A stretch of 64,000 nt of DNA from Oxalobacteraceae bacterium UBA6018 (GTDB taxonomy: Bacteria; Pseudomonadota; Gammaproteobacteria; Burkholderiales; Burkholderiaceae_D), in NCBI GenBank assembly GCA_002428015.1, contig DIZW01000116.1, forward strand, positions 2,867-66,866. The letters run 5' to 3'. Made by a program: the position numbers and the translations under genes. The notes beneath the pieces were generated by a model. The model saw nothing but the letters and a program-made list of their open reading frames with translations. It did not search any database and was not told the DNA's origin. Below are positions 27,357 to 36,115 of the stretch, piece by piece; within the stretch, counting starts at the first letter, position 1, and every line of letters begins with the position of its first letter.

Positions 27357-28322
27357 TTGAGAACTTCGCAGCCCCGTATTTTCGTCGCCGGCCACCGCGG
27401 CCTGGTCGGCTCGGCCATCGTGCGCGTGCTCAACGCCCAAGGCTTGACCAACATCGTCACCCGCACCCACGCCGAGCTGGAGCTGACCAACCAGGCCCAG
27501 GTGCGCGACTTCTTCGCCGCCGAGCACATCGACCAGGTCTACCTGGCCGCCGCCAAGGTGGGCGGCATCCACGCCAACAACACCTATCCGGCCGAGTTCA
27601 TCTACGACAACATGATGGTGCAGGCCAACGTGGTGCACGAAGCCTGGCGCTGCGGGGTCAAGAAGCTGCTGTTCCTGGGCTCGTCCTGCATTTACCCGCG
27701 CATGGCCGAGCAGCCGATCCGCGAGGAATACCTGATGAGCGGCATCCTGGAGCCGACCAACGAGCCCTACGCGATGGCCAAGATCGCCGGCATCAAGCTG
27801 TGCGAGAGCTACAACCGGCAGTACGGCACCGATTACCGCAGCGTGATGCCGACCAATCTGTACGGTCCGGGCGACAACTACCACCCCGAGAACAGCCACG
27901 TGATCCCGGCCCTGATCCGGCGCTTCCACGAGGCCAAGCTCAAGGAGACGGCCGAGGTGCTGATCTGGGGCAGCGGCCGGCCCATGCGCGAATTCCTGTA
28001 CGTCGACGACATGGCCGAGGCCAGCGTCTACGTGATGCAGCTGGACTTGAAGACCTACGGCGCCAACACCGACCCCATGCACTCGCACATCAATGTGGGC
28101 ACCGGCCAGGACACCACCATCGGCGACCTGGCGCGCCTGGTGGGCAAGGTGGTCGGCTACGAGGGCAGGATCGAGTTCGACACCAGCAAGCCGGATGGCA
28201 CCCCGCGCAAGCTGCTCGACGTGTCGAAACTGCACTCGCTGGGCTGGCGCGCCCAAATGCCGCTGGACCAGGGCCTGGAGCGTGCCTATCAGGCGTTTTT
28301 AGGCACTAATAAGCTCTATTGA
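27357..28322 (+). CDS. fcl: GDP-L-fucose synthase
   Basis: 321 residues, TTG start with GGAG just upstream and no better in-frame ATG. Rossmann motif [12 protein letters not shown], then SSCIYPR and [10 protein letters not shown], with Tyr and Lys of the SDR active site. It epimerises and reduces GDP-4-keto-6-deoxymannose to GDP-L-fucose. It starts 2 bases after the gmd stop and is surely in the same operon. Fucose or a related 6-deoxy sugar is therefore a predicted part of the polymer, provided gmd works. Confidence 0.92.
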   Translation: MRTSQPRIFVAGHRGLVGSAIVRVLNAQGLTNIVTRTHAELELTNQAQVRDFFAAEHIDQVYLAAAKVGGIHANNTYPAEFIYDNMMVQANVVHEAWRCGVKKLLFLGSSCIYPRMAEQPIREEYLMSGILEPTNEPYAMAKIAGIKLCESYNRQYGTDYRSVMPTNLYGPGDNYHPENSHVIPALIRRFHEAKLKETAEVLIWGSGRPMREFLYVDDMAEASVYVMQLDLKTYGANTDPMHSHINVGTGQDTTIGDLARLVGKVVGYEGRIEFDTSKPDGTPRKLLDVSKLHSLGWRAQMPLDQGLERAYQAFLGTNKLY

Positions 28323-28376
28323 ATGTAGGAAAGATGCAGTAAGGCAGTACTCTGCCATTCGTACGCGCCGTTTTTT

Positions 28377-28452
28377 CGATGTGTGTAATAATTTCGACAA
28401 GCTGTTAGCTTTAAAGCAAGTATTGCTACGAGATTATGCTTCACACACATCG
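28377..28452 (+). promoter_or_regulatory. AT-rich control region with inverted repeats before epsD
   Basis: A 10-bp inverted repeat, cgatgtgtgt (28377-28386) and acacacatcg (28443-28452), brackets an AT-rich 56-base stretch that holds the perfect palindrome GCTTTAAAGC (28408-28417). The right arm abuts the epsD ribosome site (CGAGG). It may be a regulator target or leader hairpin; no clean sigma-70 pair was fixed. Confidence 0.35.
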
Positions 28453-28460
28453 AGGATAAA

Positions 28461-29462
28461 TTGGACAATTTCATTCGGACGGGGCGTACGCTTCCCACCC
28501 ACCCGCGCTGGCTGCGTGCCGCCCCCCTGGCGGTGATGGTGCTGGCGGCCGCCTTGAGCGGCTGCGGCGACAGGAATAAATCGGCCAAACCGGGCCAGGC
28601 CTTGGCCAGCGTCAATGGCGAGGAGATCACCGCCCTCCAGCTCAACGAGGAACTGCAGCGCGCCAACGTGCCGGCTGCCCAGCAGGACCGCGCCAGCAAG
28701 CAGCTGCTCGAGGCGCTGATCGACCGCCAGCTGCTCGAGAACGAGGCGCAGAAGGAAAAGATCGACCGCGACCCCAAGGTCATCCAGGCGATCGAGCGCG
28801 CCAAGGCGCTGATCGTGGCCCAGGCCTACATGCAGAAAAAGATCGGCAACATCGCCCGCCCCACGCCGGCCGAGATCGCCGACTATTACAATAAAAATCC
28901 CGAGTTCTTCGCCAACCGCAAGCAGTTCGACATGAAGCAGCTGGTCGTCGAGACCAAAGACCTCACCGACGAGCTCAAGCAGGTGGCCGATTCCACCCGC
29001 TCGCTCGACGACGTGGCCGCCTGGATGGATGCGCACAAGGTCAAATACCTGCGCACCCAGGCCTCGCGCACCACCTCCGACCTGGCCCCCGACATGTCCG
29101 CCAAGCTCAAGAGCATGCCGCGCAACCAGCTGTTCGTCGTCAAGGAGGGCGATCGCAGCATGCTGGTGTCCATCGTCGAGGTGAAGGACAACCCGGCCTC
29201 GCTCGAGATGGCGGCCCCGCAGATCGAACGCTTCCTCGTCAACAAGCGCAACAAGGACGCGGCCGACGCCGAACTGGCGCGCCTGCGTGCCAGCGCCAAG
29301 ATCGAATACCTGAACAAGGCGGCCGCCACCGCGGCGGCCGCGCCGCCGGCGCCCCTGGCAACCGCCGGCCAGGCGCCTGCGACCCCGGCCGCGCCTGCCG
29401 CAACTGCGGCGGCGCCGACCGACTCGGCCGCCGCCGCGCGCGGTGTGGCCGGGCTCAAGTAA
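28461..29462 (+). CDS. epsD: EpsD-type peptidyl-prolyl cis-trans isomerase lipoprotein
   Basis: 333 residues from a TTG start. A signal with lipobox ALSGC lies at about 30-36, then a SurA-like N-terminal helical region (QQDRASKQLLEALIDRQLLEN) and a parvulin-like region around 140-270 (KQFDMKQLVVETKDL). It ends in a 45-residue Ala/Pro-rich low-complexity tail. It fits EpsD of exosortase-B loci, a periplasmic isomerase of the export machinery. The start is uncertain, since the long pre-signal segment (about 25 residues) is unusual; a downstream start would shorten it. Confidence 0.82.
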   Translation: MDNFIRTGRTLPTHPRWLRAAPLAVMVLAAALSGCGDRNKSAKPGQALASVNGEEITALQLNEELQRANVPAAQQDRASKQLLEALIDRQLLENEAQKEKIDRDPKVIQAIERAKALIVAQAYMQKKIGNIARPTPAEIADYYNKNPEFFANRKQFDMKQLVVETKDLTDELKQVADSTRSLDDVAAWMDAHKVKYLRTQASRTTSDLAPDMSAKLKSMPRNQLFVVKEGDRSMLVSIVEVKDNPASLEMAAPQIERFLVNKRNKDAADAELARLRASAKIEYLNKAAATAAAAPPAPLATAGQAPATPAAPAATAAAPTDSAAAARGVAGLK

Positions 29463-29529
29463 GTGAAACAAGCGGAGCAAGTGAAACAAGCAAGCAAGTG
29501 AAGCAAACGAGCAAGTGAAGCGGGTAGGG
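29461..29529 (+). repeat. 17-bp minisatellite between epsD and epsE
   Basis: Four tandem units of about 17-18 bp, each beginning AAGTGAA (29461, 29479, 29496, 29513), with consensus AAGTGAAACAAGCGAGC and decay in the last copy. It starts inside the epsD stop codon. Copy number may vary between strains. Confidence 0.8.
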
Positions 29530-29635
29530 CGCCATGCCGGCGCCCTGCCCAGCGAAATCGACACTGCGTGCGGTCAAGCCAGTTTGGCGTCAGCACCTTA
29601 CCGTCTGTTTGAAACCGTCCTCTACAAAAGGTGAA

Positions 29636-30427
29636 ATGATGAAACGACTCCTGCAAGCCGTGATGGCCCTGATGTTGACCCTCCTGATGGGCGCCGGCAT
29701 GGCGGCCGACCTGCCCCTCGGCCCTGGCGACATGGTCAAGGTCTCGGTCTACGGCAGTCCCGACATGACCACCGAAACCCGCGTCAGCGACGGCGGCAAC
29801 ATCACCTTCCCGCTGATCGGCCAGGTCGCCGTGGGCGGGCTGGCGCCGGCCGCCGCCGAAAGCAAGATCGCCAAGATGCTCGAGTCCGGCGGCTACGTCA
29901 AGAAGCCCCAGGTGAACCTGGTGGTCACGGCCGTGCAAAGCCAGCTGGTGTCGGTGATGGGCCAGGTCAACCGCCCGGGCCGCTTCCCGCTCGAAGGCAA
30001 GCGCAGCCTGATGGACTTGCTGGCCACGGCCGGCGGCATCTCCCAGGACGGCGGCGACACCGTCAGCCTGATCCGCAAGCGCGACGGCCGCATCACGCGC
30101 GAGGAAATCAACGTGATCGACATGGTGCGCGAGGGCGAGCTGGCCAAGGATTACCAGCTGGCCGGCGGCGACATGCTGTACGTCGAGCGCGCGCCCAAGT
30201 TCTACATCTATGGCGAAGTCCAGCGTCCGGGCGCCTTCCGCCTCGAGCGCGGCATGAACGTCACCCAGGCCCTGTCGGCCGGCGGCGGGCTGTCGCCGCG
30301 CGGCACCGAGCGCGGCCTGATGATCAAGCGCCGCGATCCCCAGGGCCACATCCAGACCATCAGCGCCAAGGCCGACGACCTGCTCCAGGTCGACGATGTG
30401 GTGTATGTCAAGGAAAGCTGGTTCTAA
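29636..30427 (+). CDS. epsE: Polysaccharide export protein EpsE (Wza/SLBB family)
   Basis: 263 residues. A signal peptide (MMKRLLQAVMALML, cleavage near GMAAD) precedes the export domain starting DLPLGPGDMVKVSVYGSPDM and two SLBB domains (VMGQVNRPGRFPLEGKRSL and IYGEVQRPGAFRLERGMN). No lipobox Cys is present at the signal end. It forms the periplasmic/outer-membrane part of the Wzx/Wzy-type exporter with EpsF and EpsG, which follow. Two adjacent ATGs (29636, 29639) are possible; AAAAGG upstream fits the first. Confidence 0.9.
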   Translation: MMKRLLQAVMALMLTLLMGAGMAADLPLGPGDMVKVSVYGSPDMTTETRVSDGGNITFPLIGQVAVGGLAPAAAESKIAKMLESGGYVKKPQVNLVVTAVQSQLVSVMGQVNRPGRFPLEGKRSLMDLLATAGGISQDGGDTVSLIRKRDGRITREEINVIDMVREGELAKDYQLAGGDMLYVERAPKFYIYGEVQRPGAFRLERGMNVTQALSAGGGLSPRGTERGLMIKRRDPQGHIQTISAKADDLLQVDDVVYVKESWF

Positions 30428-30505
30428 GCTGGTTTCATTGTCGCGTCAGCGCGCGTACCCAGGGCCGCGCGCAGCGCGCGGTTCGCTTCACAAGAGAGTT
30501 TGACC

Positions 30506-31915
30506 ATGAATTTTTCCCAATTCCTGCTGATTTTGCTTGCGCGTAAGCGCATCATCCTCGCCACCCTGATCGTCACCGTCTCGCTGACCATGTTGGTGAG
30601 CATGATGATGCCCAAGACGTACAAGGCGACCGCCTCGGTGCTGCTCAACTACAAGGGCCAGGACCCGCTGACCGGCGTCATCATGCCGAGCCAGCTGCTG
30701 CCCGGCTACATGGCCACCCAGATCGACATCATCAGCAGCAGGAACGTGGCCGCGCGCGTGGTCGACTCGCTCAAGCTGGCCCAGAACCCGGCCGTGATCG
30801 CCCAGTTCAACGACGCCGCCGGCGGGCGCGGCACGGTGCGCGACTGGCTGGCCGACCTGCTGCTCAAAAAACTCGACGTGGTCCCTTCGCGCGAGAGCAG
30901 CGTGGTGGAGATCAACTTCAAGGGCGCCGATCCGCAGTTCGTGGCGGCCGTGGCCAACGCCTTCGCCGAGGAATACCAGAAGCTGGCCATCGAACTGAAG
31001 TCCGATCCCATGAAGAAGGCGGCCTCCTACTTCAACGAGCAGACCAAGCTGCTACGTGACAACCTCGAGTCGGCCCAGGCGCGCCTGTCCAAGTACCAGC
31101 AGGAGCATGGCATCGTCAGCGTCGACAACCGCCTCGACGTCGAGTCGAACCGCCTGAACGACCTGTCGGCCCAGCTGGTGGCGGCCCAGGGTCAGGCCAT
31201 GGAAGCGGCCTCGCGCCAGAGCATGGCCGGCGGCAGCCGCGGCGCCGACTCGCCCGACGTCGCCTCCAGTCCGCTGGTGCAGAACCTCAAGGCCACCCTG
31301 GCCGGGGCCCAGAGCCATCTGGCCGAGATCGGCGGGCGGCTCGGGCATAACCATCCCCAGTACCTGTCCGCGAAGGCCGAGGCCGACAAGGTCCAGGCCA
31401 GCCTGAACGCGGCCATCCACAGCACCTCCAACAGCGTGGTCAACAATTCGCAGATCCTGGCCCAGCGCGAGGCGGCCGTGCGCGCGGCGCTGGCGGCCCA
31501 GAAGACCAAGGTGCTTGAGATGAACCGCACCCGCGATGAGATGGGCGTGCTGATGAAGGACGTCGAGAGCGCCCAGCGCGCCTTCGACGCGGCCTCCCAG
31601 CGCTACGCCCAGACCAACATCGAAGGCCAGTCCGAGCAGTCCGACATTTCCGTGCTGAACCCGGCCAGCGCCCCCCTGGCCCCGTCCGGCCCGCGCGTGA
31701 TGCTCAACACCATGCTGTCCATCTTCCTCGGCACCGTGCTGGGCCTGGGCTTCGCGCTGCTGGTCGAGATGATAGACCGCCGCGTGCGCTCCGAAAACGA
31801 CCTGGTCGAAGTGCTGCAGATGCCGGTGTTCGGCGTGATCGACTGGAGCGCCCCGAAACGCCGCCGCTACAACGCCATCGCGTCGCTGCTGCCGCGCCGC
31901 CTGCGCCTGACCTAA
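30506..31915 (+). CDS. epsF: Chain-length determinant protein EpsF
   Basis: 469 residues with membrane helices near the N-terminus (about 17-36) and C-terminus (about 400-422). Between them is a periplasmic Wzz-type domain with long coiled coil (DNLESAQARLSKYQQEHG, QRAFDAASQRYAQ). The second helix is preceded by the Pro-rich NPASAPLAPSGPR block of polysaccharide co-polymerases. There is no cytoplasmic kinase domain; that function would come from the separate EpsG next door. It controls polymer length and couples polymerisation to EpsE. Confidence 0.9.
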   Translation: MNFSQFLLILLARKRIILATLIVTVSLTMLVSMMMPKTYKATASVLLNYKGQDPLTGVIMPSQLLPGYMATQIDIISSRNVAARVVDSLKLAQNPAVIAQFNDAAGGRGTVRDWLADLLLKKLDVVPSRESSVVEINFKGADPQFVAAVANAFAEEYQKLAIELKSDPMKKAASYFNEQTKLLRDNLESAQARLSKYQQEHGIVSVDNRLDVESNRLNDLSAQLVAAQGQAMEAASRQSMAGGSRGADSPDVASSPLVQNLKATLAGAQSHLAEIGGRLGHNHPQYLSAKAEADKVQASLNAAIHSTSNSVVNNSQILAQREAAVRAALAAQKTKVLEMNRTRDEMGVLMKDVESAQRAFDAASQRYAQTNIEGQSEQSDISVLNPASAPLAPSGPRVMLNTMLSIFLGTVLGLGFALLVEMIDRRVRSENDLVEVLQMPVFGVIDWSAPKRRRYNAIASLLPRRLRLT

Positions 31916-31939
31916 CCGAACCGAACCTGAGAGAACACC

Positions 31940-32818
31940 ATGATGACGCAGACCGAACTGTCCATCGCTTCCGACAAGCTGCGCCGCGCCGATTCCAGTA
32001 TTGGCGGCTTGCTGTTGGAGTCTGGAAAAATCACCCCCGAGAACGCCGAGCGCGTGCTGCGCATGCAGAAGGAACTGGGGATCCGCTTCGGCGAGGCGGC
32101 CCAACGCATGGGCCTCATCGACGAGTCCGACATCGCCCAGGTGCTGGCGCGCCAGTTCGACTATCCCTACCTGCGCCCGGGCGAGGGCAGCTGCTCGCCC
32201 CACCTGGTGGCCGCCTACGAGCCCTTCAGCCCGCAGGTGGAGACCCTGCGCGCCGTGCGCAGCCAGCTGATGCTGCGCTGGTTCGCGCGCGGGCGCAAGT
32301 CGCTGACCGTGGTCGGGGTGGGGCAGGGCGACGGCGCCAGCCTGTTCGCGGCCAACCTGGCCGTCGTGTTCTCCCAGTTGGGCGAGGCCACCTTGCTGGT
32401 GGACGCCAACCTGCGCGCGCCGTCCCAGCACCAGATCTTCAACGTCAAGGGCCGCCAGGGCCTGTCGGACGTGCTGGCCGGGCGCGCCGACCTGGACGTG
32501 GTCGAGCACATCGACTCCTTCGTCGACCTATCCCTGCTGTGCGCCGGCACCCTGCCGCCCAATCCCCAGGAGCTGCTCAGCCGGAACAGCTTCGCCGGCC
32601 TCAACGGCCAGCTCGAGACCCGCTACGACGTCACCCTGTACGACGTGGCCGCCAGCACCAAGGGCCTGGACGCGCTGGTGCTGGCCGCGCGCACCGGCGG
32701 CGTGCTGATCGTGGCGCGCAAGAACAAGACCCACCTGGGCGACATCAACGCGCTGGCCGAGCAGGTCACGCAAAACGGCGCCCAGGTGGTCGGTTCGGTG
32801 CTGGTGGATTTCAAATAA
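31940..32818 (+). CDS. epsG: EpsG-type chain-length kinase homologue with MshEN-like N-terminus and degenerate nucleotide site
   Basis: 292 residues. Residues 20-72 contain two 24-residue repeats, SIGGLLLESGKI...RMQ (20-43) and RFGEAAQRMGLI...ARQ (49-72), separated by five residues, the layout of an MshEN domain. The rest is a BY-kinase/MinD-like domain: VETLRAVRSQLMLRW, FAANLAVVFSQLGEATLLVD, NPQELLSR. The P-loop region reads VGVGQGDGASLF with no Lys, the Walker A' is VDAN rather than DxD, and the Walker B region reads VTLYDVAAS. There is no C-terminal Tyr cluster. The gene overlaps the exosortase gene (TAATG). By family it would be the cytoplasmic partner of EpsF, but catalytic activity is doubtful. 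Confidence 0.88.
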   Translation: MMTQTELSIASDKLRRADSSIGGLLLESGKITPENAERVLRMQKELGIRFGEAAQRMGLIDESDIAQVLARQFDYPYLRPGEGSCSPHLVAAYEPFSPQVETLRAVRSQLMLRWFARGRKSLTVVGVGQGDGASLFAANLAVVFSQLGEATLLVDANLRAPSQHQIFNVKGRQGLSDVLAGRADLDVVEHIDSFVDLSLLCAGTLPPNPQELLSRNSFAGLNGQLETRYDVTLYDVAASTKGLDALVLAARTGGVLIVARKNKTHLGDINALAEQVTQNGAQVVGSVLVDFK

Positions 32819-34428
32819 TGGGCAGCTCCGCCAAGTCGTCCGCGCTGGCCGGCTGGCCCCGGCCGGGCGCCATCCCCACCTGGGCCCCGCTGGCGCTGGG
32901 CCTGCTGCTGATGTACCTGCCCAGCTTCTACGACATCTTCACCGGCCTGTGGGCCACCGAGGAGCAGGCCCACGGGCCCATCATCCTCGGCATCGCCCTG
33001 TGGCTGATGTACCGCGGCTGGCCGCAGATGCTCGCCGCCAGCGAGGGCCAGCCCGGCAGCGCGCTCGGCTGGCCGCTGCTGCTGGTGAGCGTGTGCGCCT
33101 ATTTCCTCGGCCGCTCCCAGGGCATCGCCATCTTCGAGATCGGCTCGTTCATCACCACCGTGGCCAGCCTGCTGCTGCTCACGCGCGGCAGGCGCGCCCT
33201 GCGCGCGCTGTGGTTCCCGCTGTTCTTCATGCTGTTCATGCTGCCCTTGCCCGGCTCCCTGGTCGACGCGCTGACCCTGCCCATGAAGACGGCCGTCTCC
33301 ATCGTCGTCGAGAAGGTGCTGTACGCGGTCGGCTACCCGATCTCGCGCACCGGCGTGATCCTGCAGATCGGCCAGTACCAGCTGCTCGTGGCCGACGCCT
33401 GCGCCGGCCTGCACACCCTGTTCACGCTCGAGGCCCTGGGCCTGCTGTACCTGAACGTGGTGCGCCACAATTCGCTGTTTCGCAACGTCGCCCTGGCCAT
33501 TCTGATCGTGCCGATCTCGTTCACCTCCAACGTCATCCGCGTCATGGTGCTCACCCTGATCACCTACCACCTGGGCGACGCGGCCGGGCAGGGCTTCCTG
33601 CACGGCTTCGCCGGCATGGTCCTGTTCGTCAGTGCCTTGCTCCTCATTATCGCCACCGACTCGCTGCTGCGCGTGCGCGTGAGCGAGACGGCGCTGCCCC
33701 TGTTCGCGCGCGATCCGGCCGCCGGGCGCGACTTCGGCCTGCAAGCCTTCGGCCCGCTGCGGCGAACGGCCGTGGCCGGCGTGCTGATGGCCGCGGCCGT
33801 CGGCGCCACCGTGGCCCTCAAGCCGCAGAAGATGCTGGCCGACAGCGGCCCCAAGGTGGTGCTGGAGAACAGCGTGCCGCTCGCCTTCGGCGACTGGAAG
33901 CTGGACCCGGACGTGGGCGCCATGGTGCCGTCCGAGGTGCAGCAGGAGAAAATCCGCCTGATCTACAGCCAGACCCTGTCGCGCACCTACGTCAACAGCC
34001 GCGGCGAGCGCATCATGCTGGCCATCGCCTACGGCTCCAACCAAACCCAGCAGCTGCGCGCCCACCGCCAGGAGGTGTGCTACACGGCCCAGGGCTTCCA
34101 GGTCAGCGCCCTGCACAACGAGAACCTGCTGGTCGACGGCGTTGAGGTGCCCGTCACGCGCATGGTGGCCGCCAACGGCGCCCGTGTCGAGCCCGTCACC
34201 TACTGGTTCACCATGGGTTCGAGCGTCGTGCGCAGCTACCTCGACCGCCAGCTCGTGCAGCTCAAGTACGCCCTGTCCGACTTCATCCCGGACGGCTATC
34301 TGTTCCGCGTCTCGAGCATCAATCCCGACGCCGGCGCCGCCTACCGCACCCAGGCCCAGTTCGTCGATTCCCTGATGAAGTCGCTCAGCCCCGCCGTGCG
34401 CGCCAAGCTGCTCGGCGGCCAGGCCTGA
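32818..34428 (+). CDS. xrtB: Exosortase B fused to EpsI domain
   Basis: 536 residues. The first 295 or so form the multi-spanning exosortase, with catalytic C195 in ADACAGLHTLF, R241 in SNVIRVMVL and H262 in FLHGFAGMVLF. After another membrane segment (about 315-335) the remaining 200 residues match EpsI (SVPLAFGDWKLDP, IMLAIAYGSNQTQQLRAHRQ, CYTAQGFQ), a periplasmic domain usually encoded next to the exosortase. No stop separates the two halves. XrtB recognises and cleaves PEP-CTERM tails; a substrate lies at 57364-57903. Confidence 0.92.
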   Translation: MGSSAKSSALAGWPRPGAIPTWAPLALGLLLMYLPSFYDIFTGLWATEEQAHGPIILGIALWLMYRGWPQMLAASEGQPGSALGWPLLLVSVCAYFLGRSQGIAIFEIGSFITTVASLLLLTRGRRALRALWFPLFFMLFMLPLPGSLVDALTLPMKTAVSIVVEKVLYAVGYPISRTGVILQIGQYQLLVADACAGLHTLFTLEALGLLYLNVVRHNSLFRNVALAILIVPISFTSNVIRVMVLTLITYHLGDAAGQGFLHGFAGMVLFVSALLLIIATDSLLRVRVSETALPLFARDPAAGRDFGLQAFGPLRRTAVAGVLMAAAVGATVALKPQKMLADSGPKVVLENSVPLAFGDWKLDPDVGAMVPSEVQQEKIRLIYSQTLSRTYVNSRGERIMLAIAYGSNQTQQLRAHRQEVCYTAQGFQVSALHNENLLVDGVEVPVTRMVAANGARVEPVTYWFTMGSSVVRSYLDRQLVQLKYALSDFIPDGYLFRVSSINPDAGAAYRTQAQFVDSLMKSLSPAVRAKLLGGQA

Positions 34429-34459
34429 TGCGCGCCGCCCGCGTCCACGAGGTGTCCAC

Positions 34460-36109
34460 GTGATTGCCCCTTCCACCCCTACCGCCCGGCGCCCTGCGGC
34501 CGGCGCGCGCGCCCCGCGCTACCGCGCCGACAAGTCCAGCGCCGTCGCCGGCCTCGTCGCGCTGGTGCTGCTGGCGGCCCTGTTCGGCGCCGCCGTGCCC
34601 ATCCTCGGCATCCTGGTGCCGCTGGGCGTGATCATGCTGGCGTTCTCGGTGTGGGTGATCCTCGACTTCCGCGCCGGGGTGGCCTACGCCATCGTGCTCA
34701 TGCCGCTGTCGGCGCTGAGCTTCTTCCCCCACGAGATGCTCGGCATCCGCGGCCTGAACCCGCTCAACGTGATCCTGTTCCTGACCATGGTGTCCTACGT
34801 CGTCCACGCCGGCCTGCGCCGCTGGCACGATCCGATCGCGCCGCTGCGCCTGCTGGGCTGGTACGTCCTGCCCATCACCGTGGCCTGCCTGTTCGGCATG
34901 CGCAAGGTGGGCCTGATCCCGCCTCGCTTCCTGCAGGAGAACCTGATCCAATTCAGCGATGGCATCGGCTACCTGCGCGACATGCTGATCAAGCCGCAAT
35001 TCCTCGTGCTGCTGAGCCTGATGGTGGCGCTGGCGGTGCGCCACAGCAAGAAGCCCGAGCGCTTCATCTACCTCATGCTGTGCTCGGGTTACGTGTTCTG
35101 CGCCCTCGTCATCTGGCTGCTCGTCACCAGCGGCATGTCGCTCACCGAGCTGGCCTCGCCGCTGGCGCGCACCTTCCTCGGCCGCCTGGGCATGCACGCC
35201 AACGAGATGAGCCTGCTGTTGAACATGCTGTACGCGCTGACCCTGTTCTCGATCCGCGAGCAGAGCGCCGGCGCCGTGCGCAAGCTGCTGTTCGTCTCCT
35301 GCGTCGTGTTCGGCGTGTGCGTGCTGATGACCTTCTCGCGCGGCGGCTTCGTCGGCTTCGCGCTCGTCAACGCCGTGTATTTCTGGAAGCGCCTGAGCGT
35401 CAAGACCGTGATCGCGGCCCTCATCGTTGGCGCCGCCATCGGCCCCTTCGTGATCGGCCCCGTGATGGAGCGCGCCATGACCGGGGTCGAGGGCGGCGAC
35501 CGCGGCGCCGTCACCGCCGGCCGCCTGGACGGCATCTGGCTGCCCCTGCTGCCCACCGTGCTGGAGGAGCCGATCATGCCGCACGGCGTGTTCTCCCTGC
35601 TCTGGAGCACGCCCGTGCGCCAGAACCGCATGCTGCCCGTGGCCCAGACCCACAGCGCCTGGCTGGGCGGCCTGATGGACCTGGGCGTGGTCGGCTTCGG
35701 CCTGGTGCTGGCCTTCCTGCTGTACGTGCGGCGCGAATTCCTGCGCCTGTCGCGCGAGCATCCCTCGCCGGCCCTGCAGGGCATGTTCGCCGGCGGCGCC
35801 GTCCTCATCCCGCTGTGGTTCATCCAGGGCGTCACCGACGACCATTTCACGCCCGCCTCCTCGCAATCCTATTTCTGGATCGCCCTGGGCATCCTGATGG
35901 GCTGCGGCGGCGTCTACCGCGACAAGCAGCGCCTGCGCGCCGCGGCCCGCGCCAAGGCCGAGGCCAAGGCCGGCGCCAGGGCAGGGACCCAGTCCGGCAC
36001 CGGACGCGCGCCGCGCTTCCCGCTGCCCGACATCCGTCCGGCGCCGGTGGCCTCCCTGGTGCGCCACGGCCGTTTCGACAAACCCGCTTCGAAGCCCGTG
36101 TCAGGCTGA
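34460..36109 (+). CDS. O-antigen ligase/Wzy-like polymerase
   Basis: 549 residues from a GTG start 31 bases after the exosortase gene. About ten to twelve membrane segments run from residue 28 to 485, with a large periplasmic loop holding GGDRGAVTAGRLDGIWLPLL and the histidine-bearing MPHGVFSLLW and QTHSAWLGGLMDLG, the pattern of the Wzy_C/O-antigen-ligase superfamily. A cytoplasmic Ala/Lys/Arg-rich tail follows. It probably polymerises or transfers the repeat unit. Confidence 0.85.
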   Translation: MIAPSTPTARRPAAGARAPRYRADKSSAVAGLVALVLLAALFGAAVPILGILVPLGVIMLAFSVWVILDFRAGVAYAIVLMPLSALSFFPHEMLGIRGLNPLNVILFLTMVSYVVHAGLRRWHDPIAPLRLLGWYVLPITVACLFGMRKVGLIPPRFLQENLIQFSDGIGYLRDMLIKPQFLVLLSLMVALAVRHSKKPERFIYLMLCSGYVFCALVIWLLVTSGMSLTELASPLARTFLGRLGMHANEMSLLLNMLYALTLFSIREQSAGAVRKLLFVSCVVFGVCVLMTFSRGGFVGFALVNAVYFWKRLSVKTVIAALIVGAAIGPFVIGPVMERAMTGVEGGDRGAVTAGRLDGIWLPLLPTVLEEPIMPHGVFSLLWSTPVRQNRMLPVAQTHSAWLGGLMDLGVVGFGLVLAFLLYVRREFLRLSREHPSPALQGMFAGGAVLIPLWFIQGVTDDHFTPASSQSYFWIALGILMGCGGVYRDKQRLRAAARAKAEAKAGARAGTQSGTGRAPRFPLPDIRPAPVASLVRHGRFDKPASKPVSG

Positions 36110-36115
36110 GGGGTC

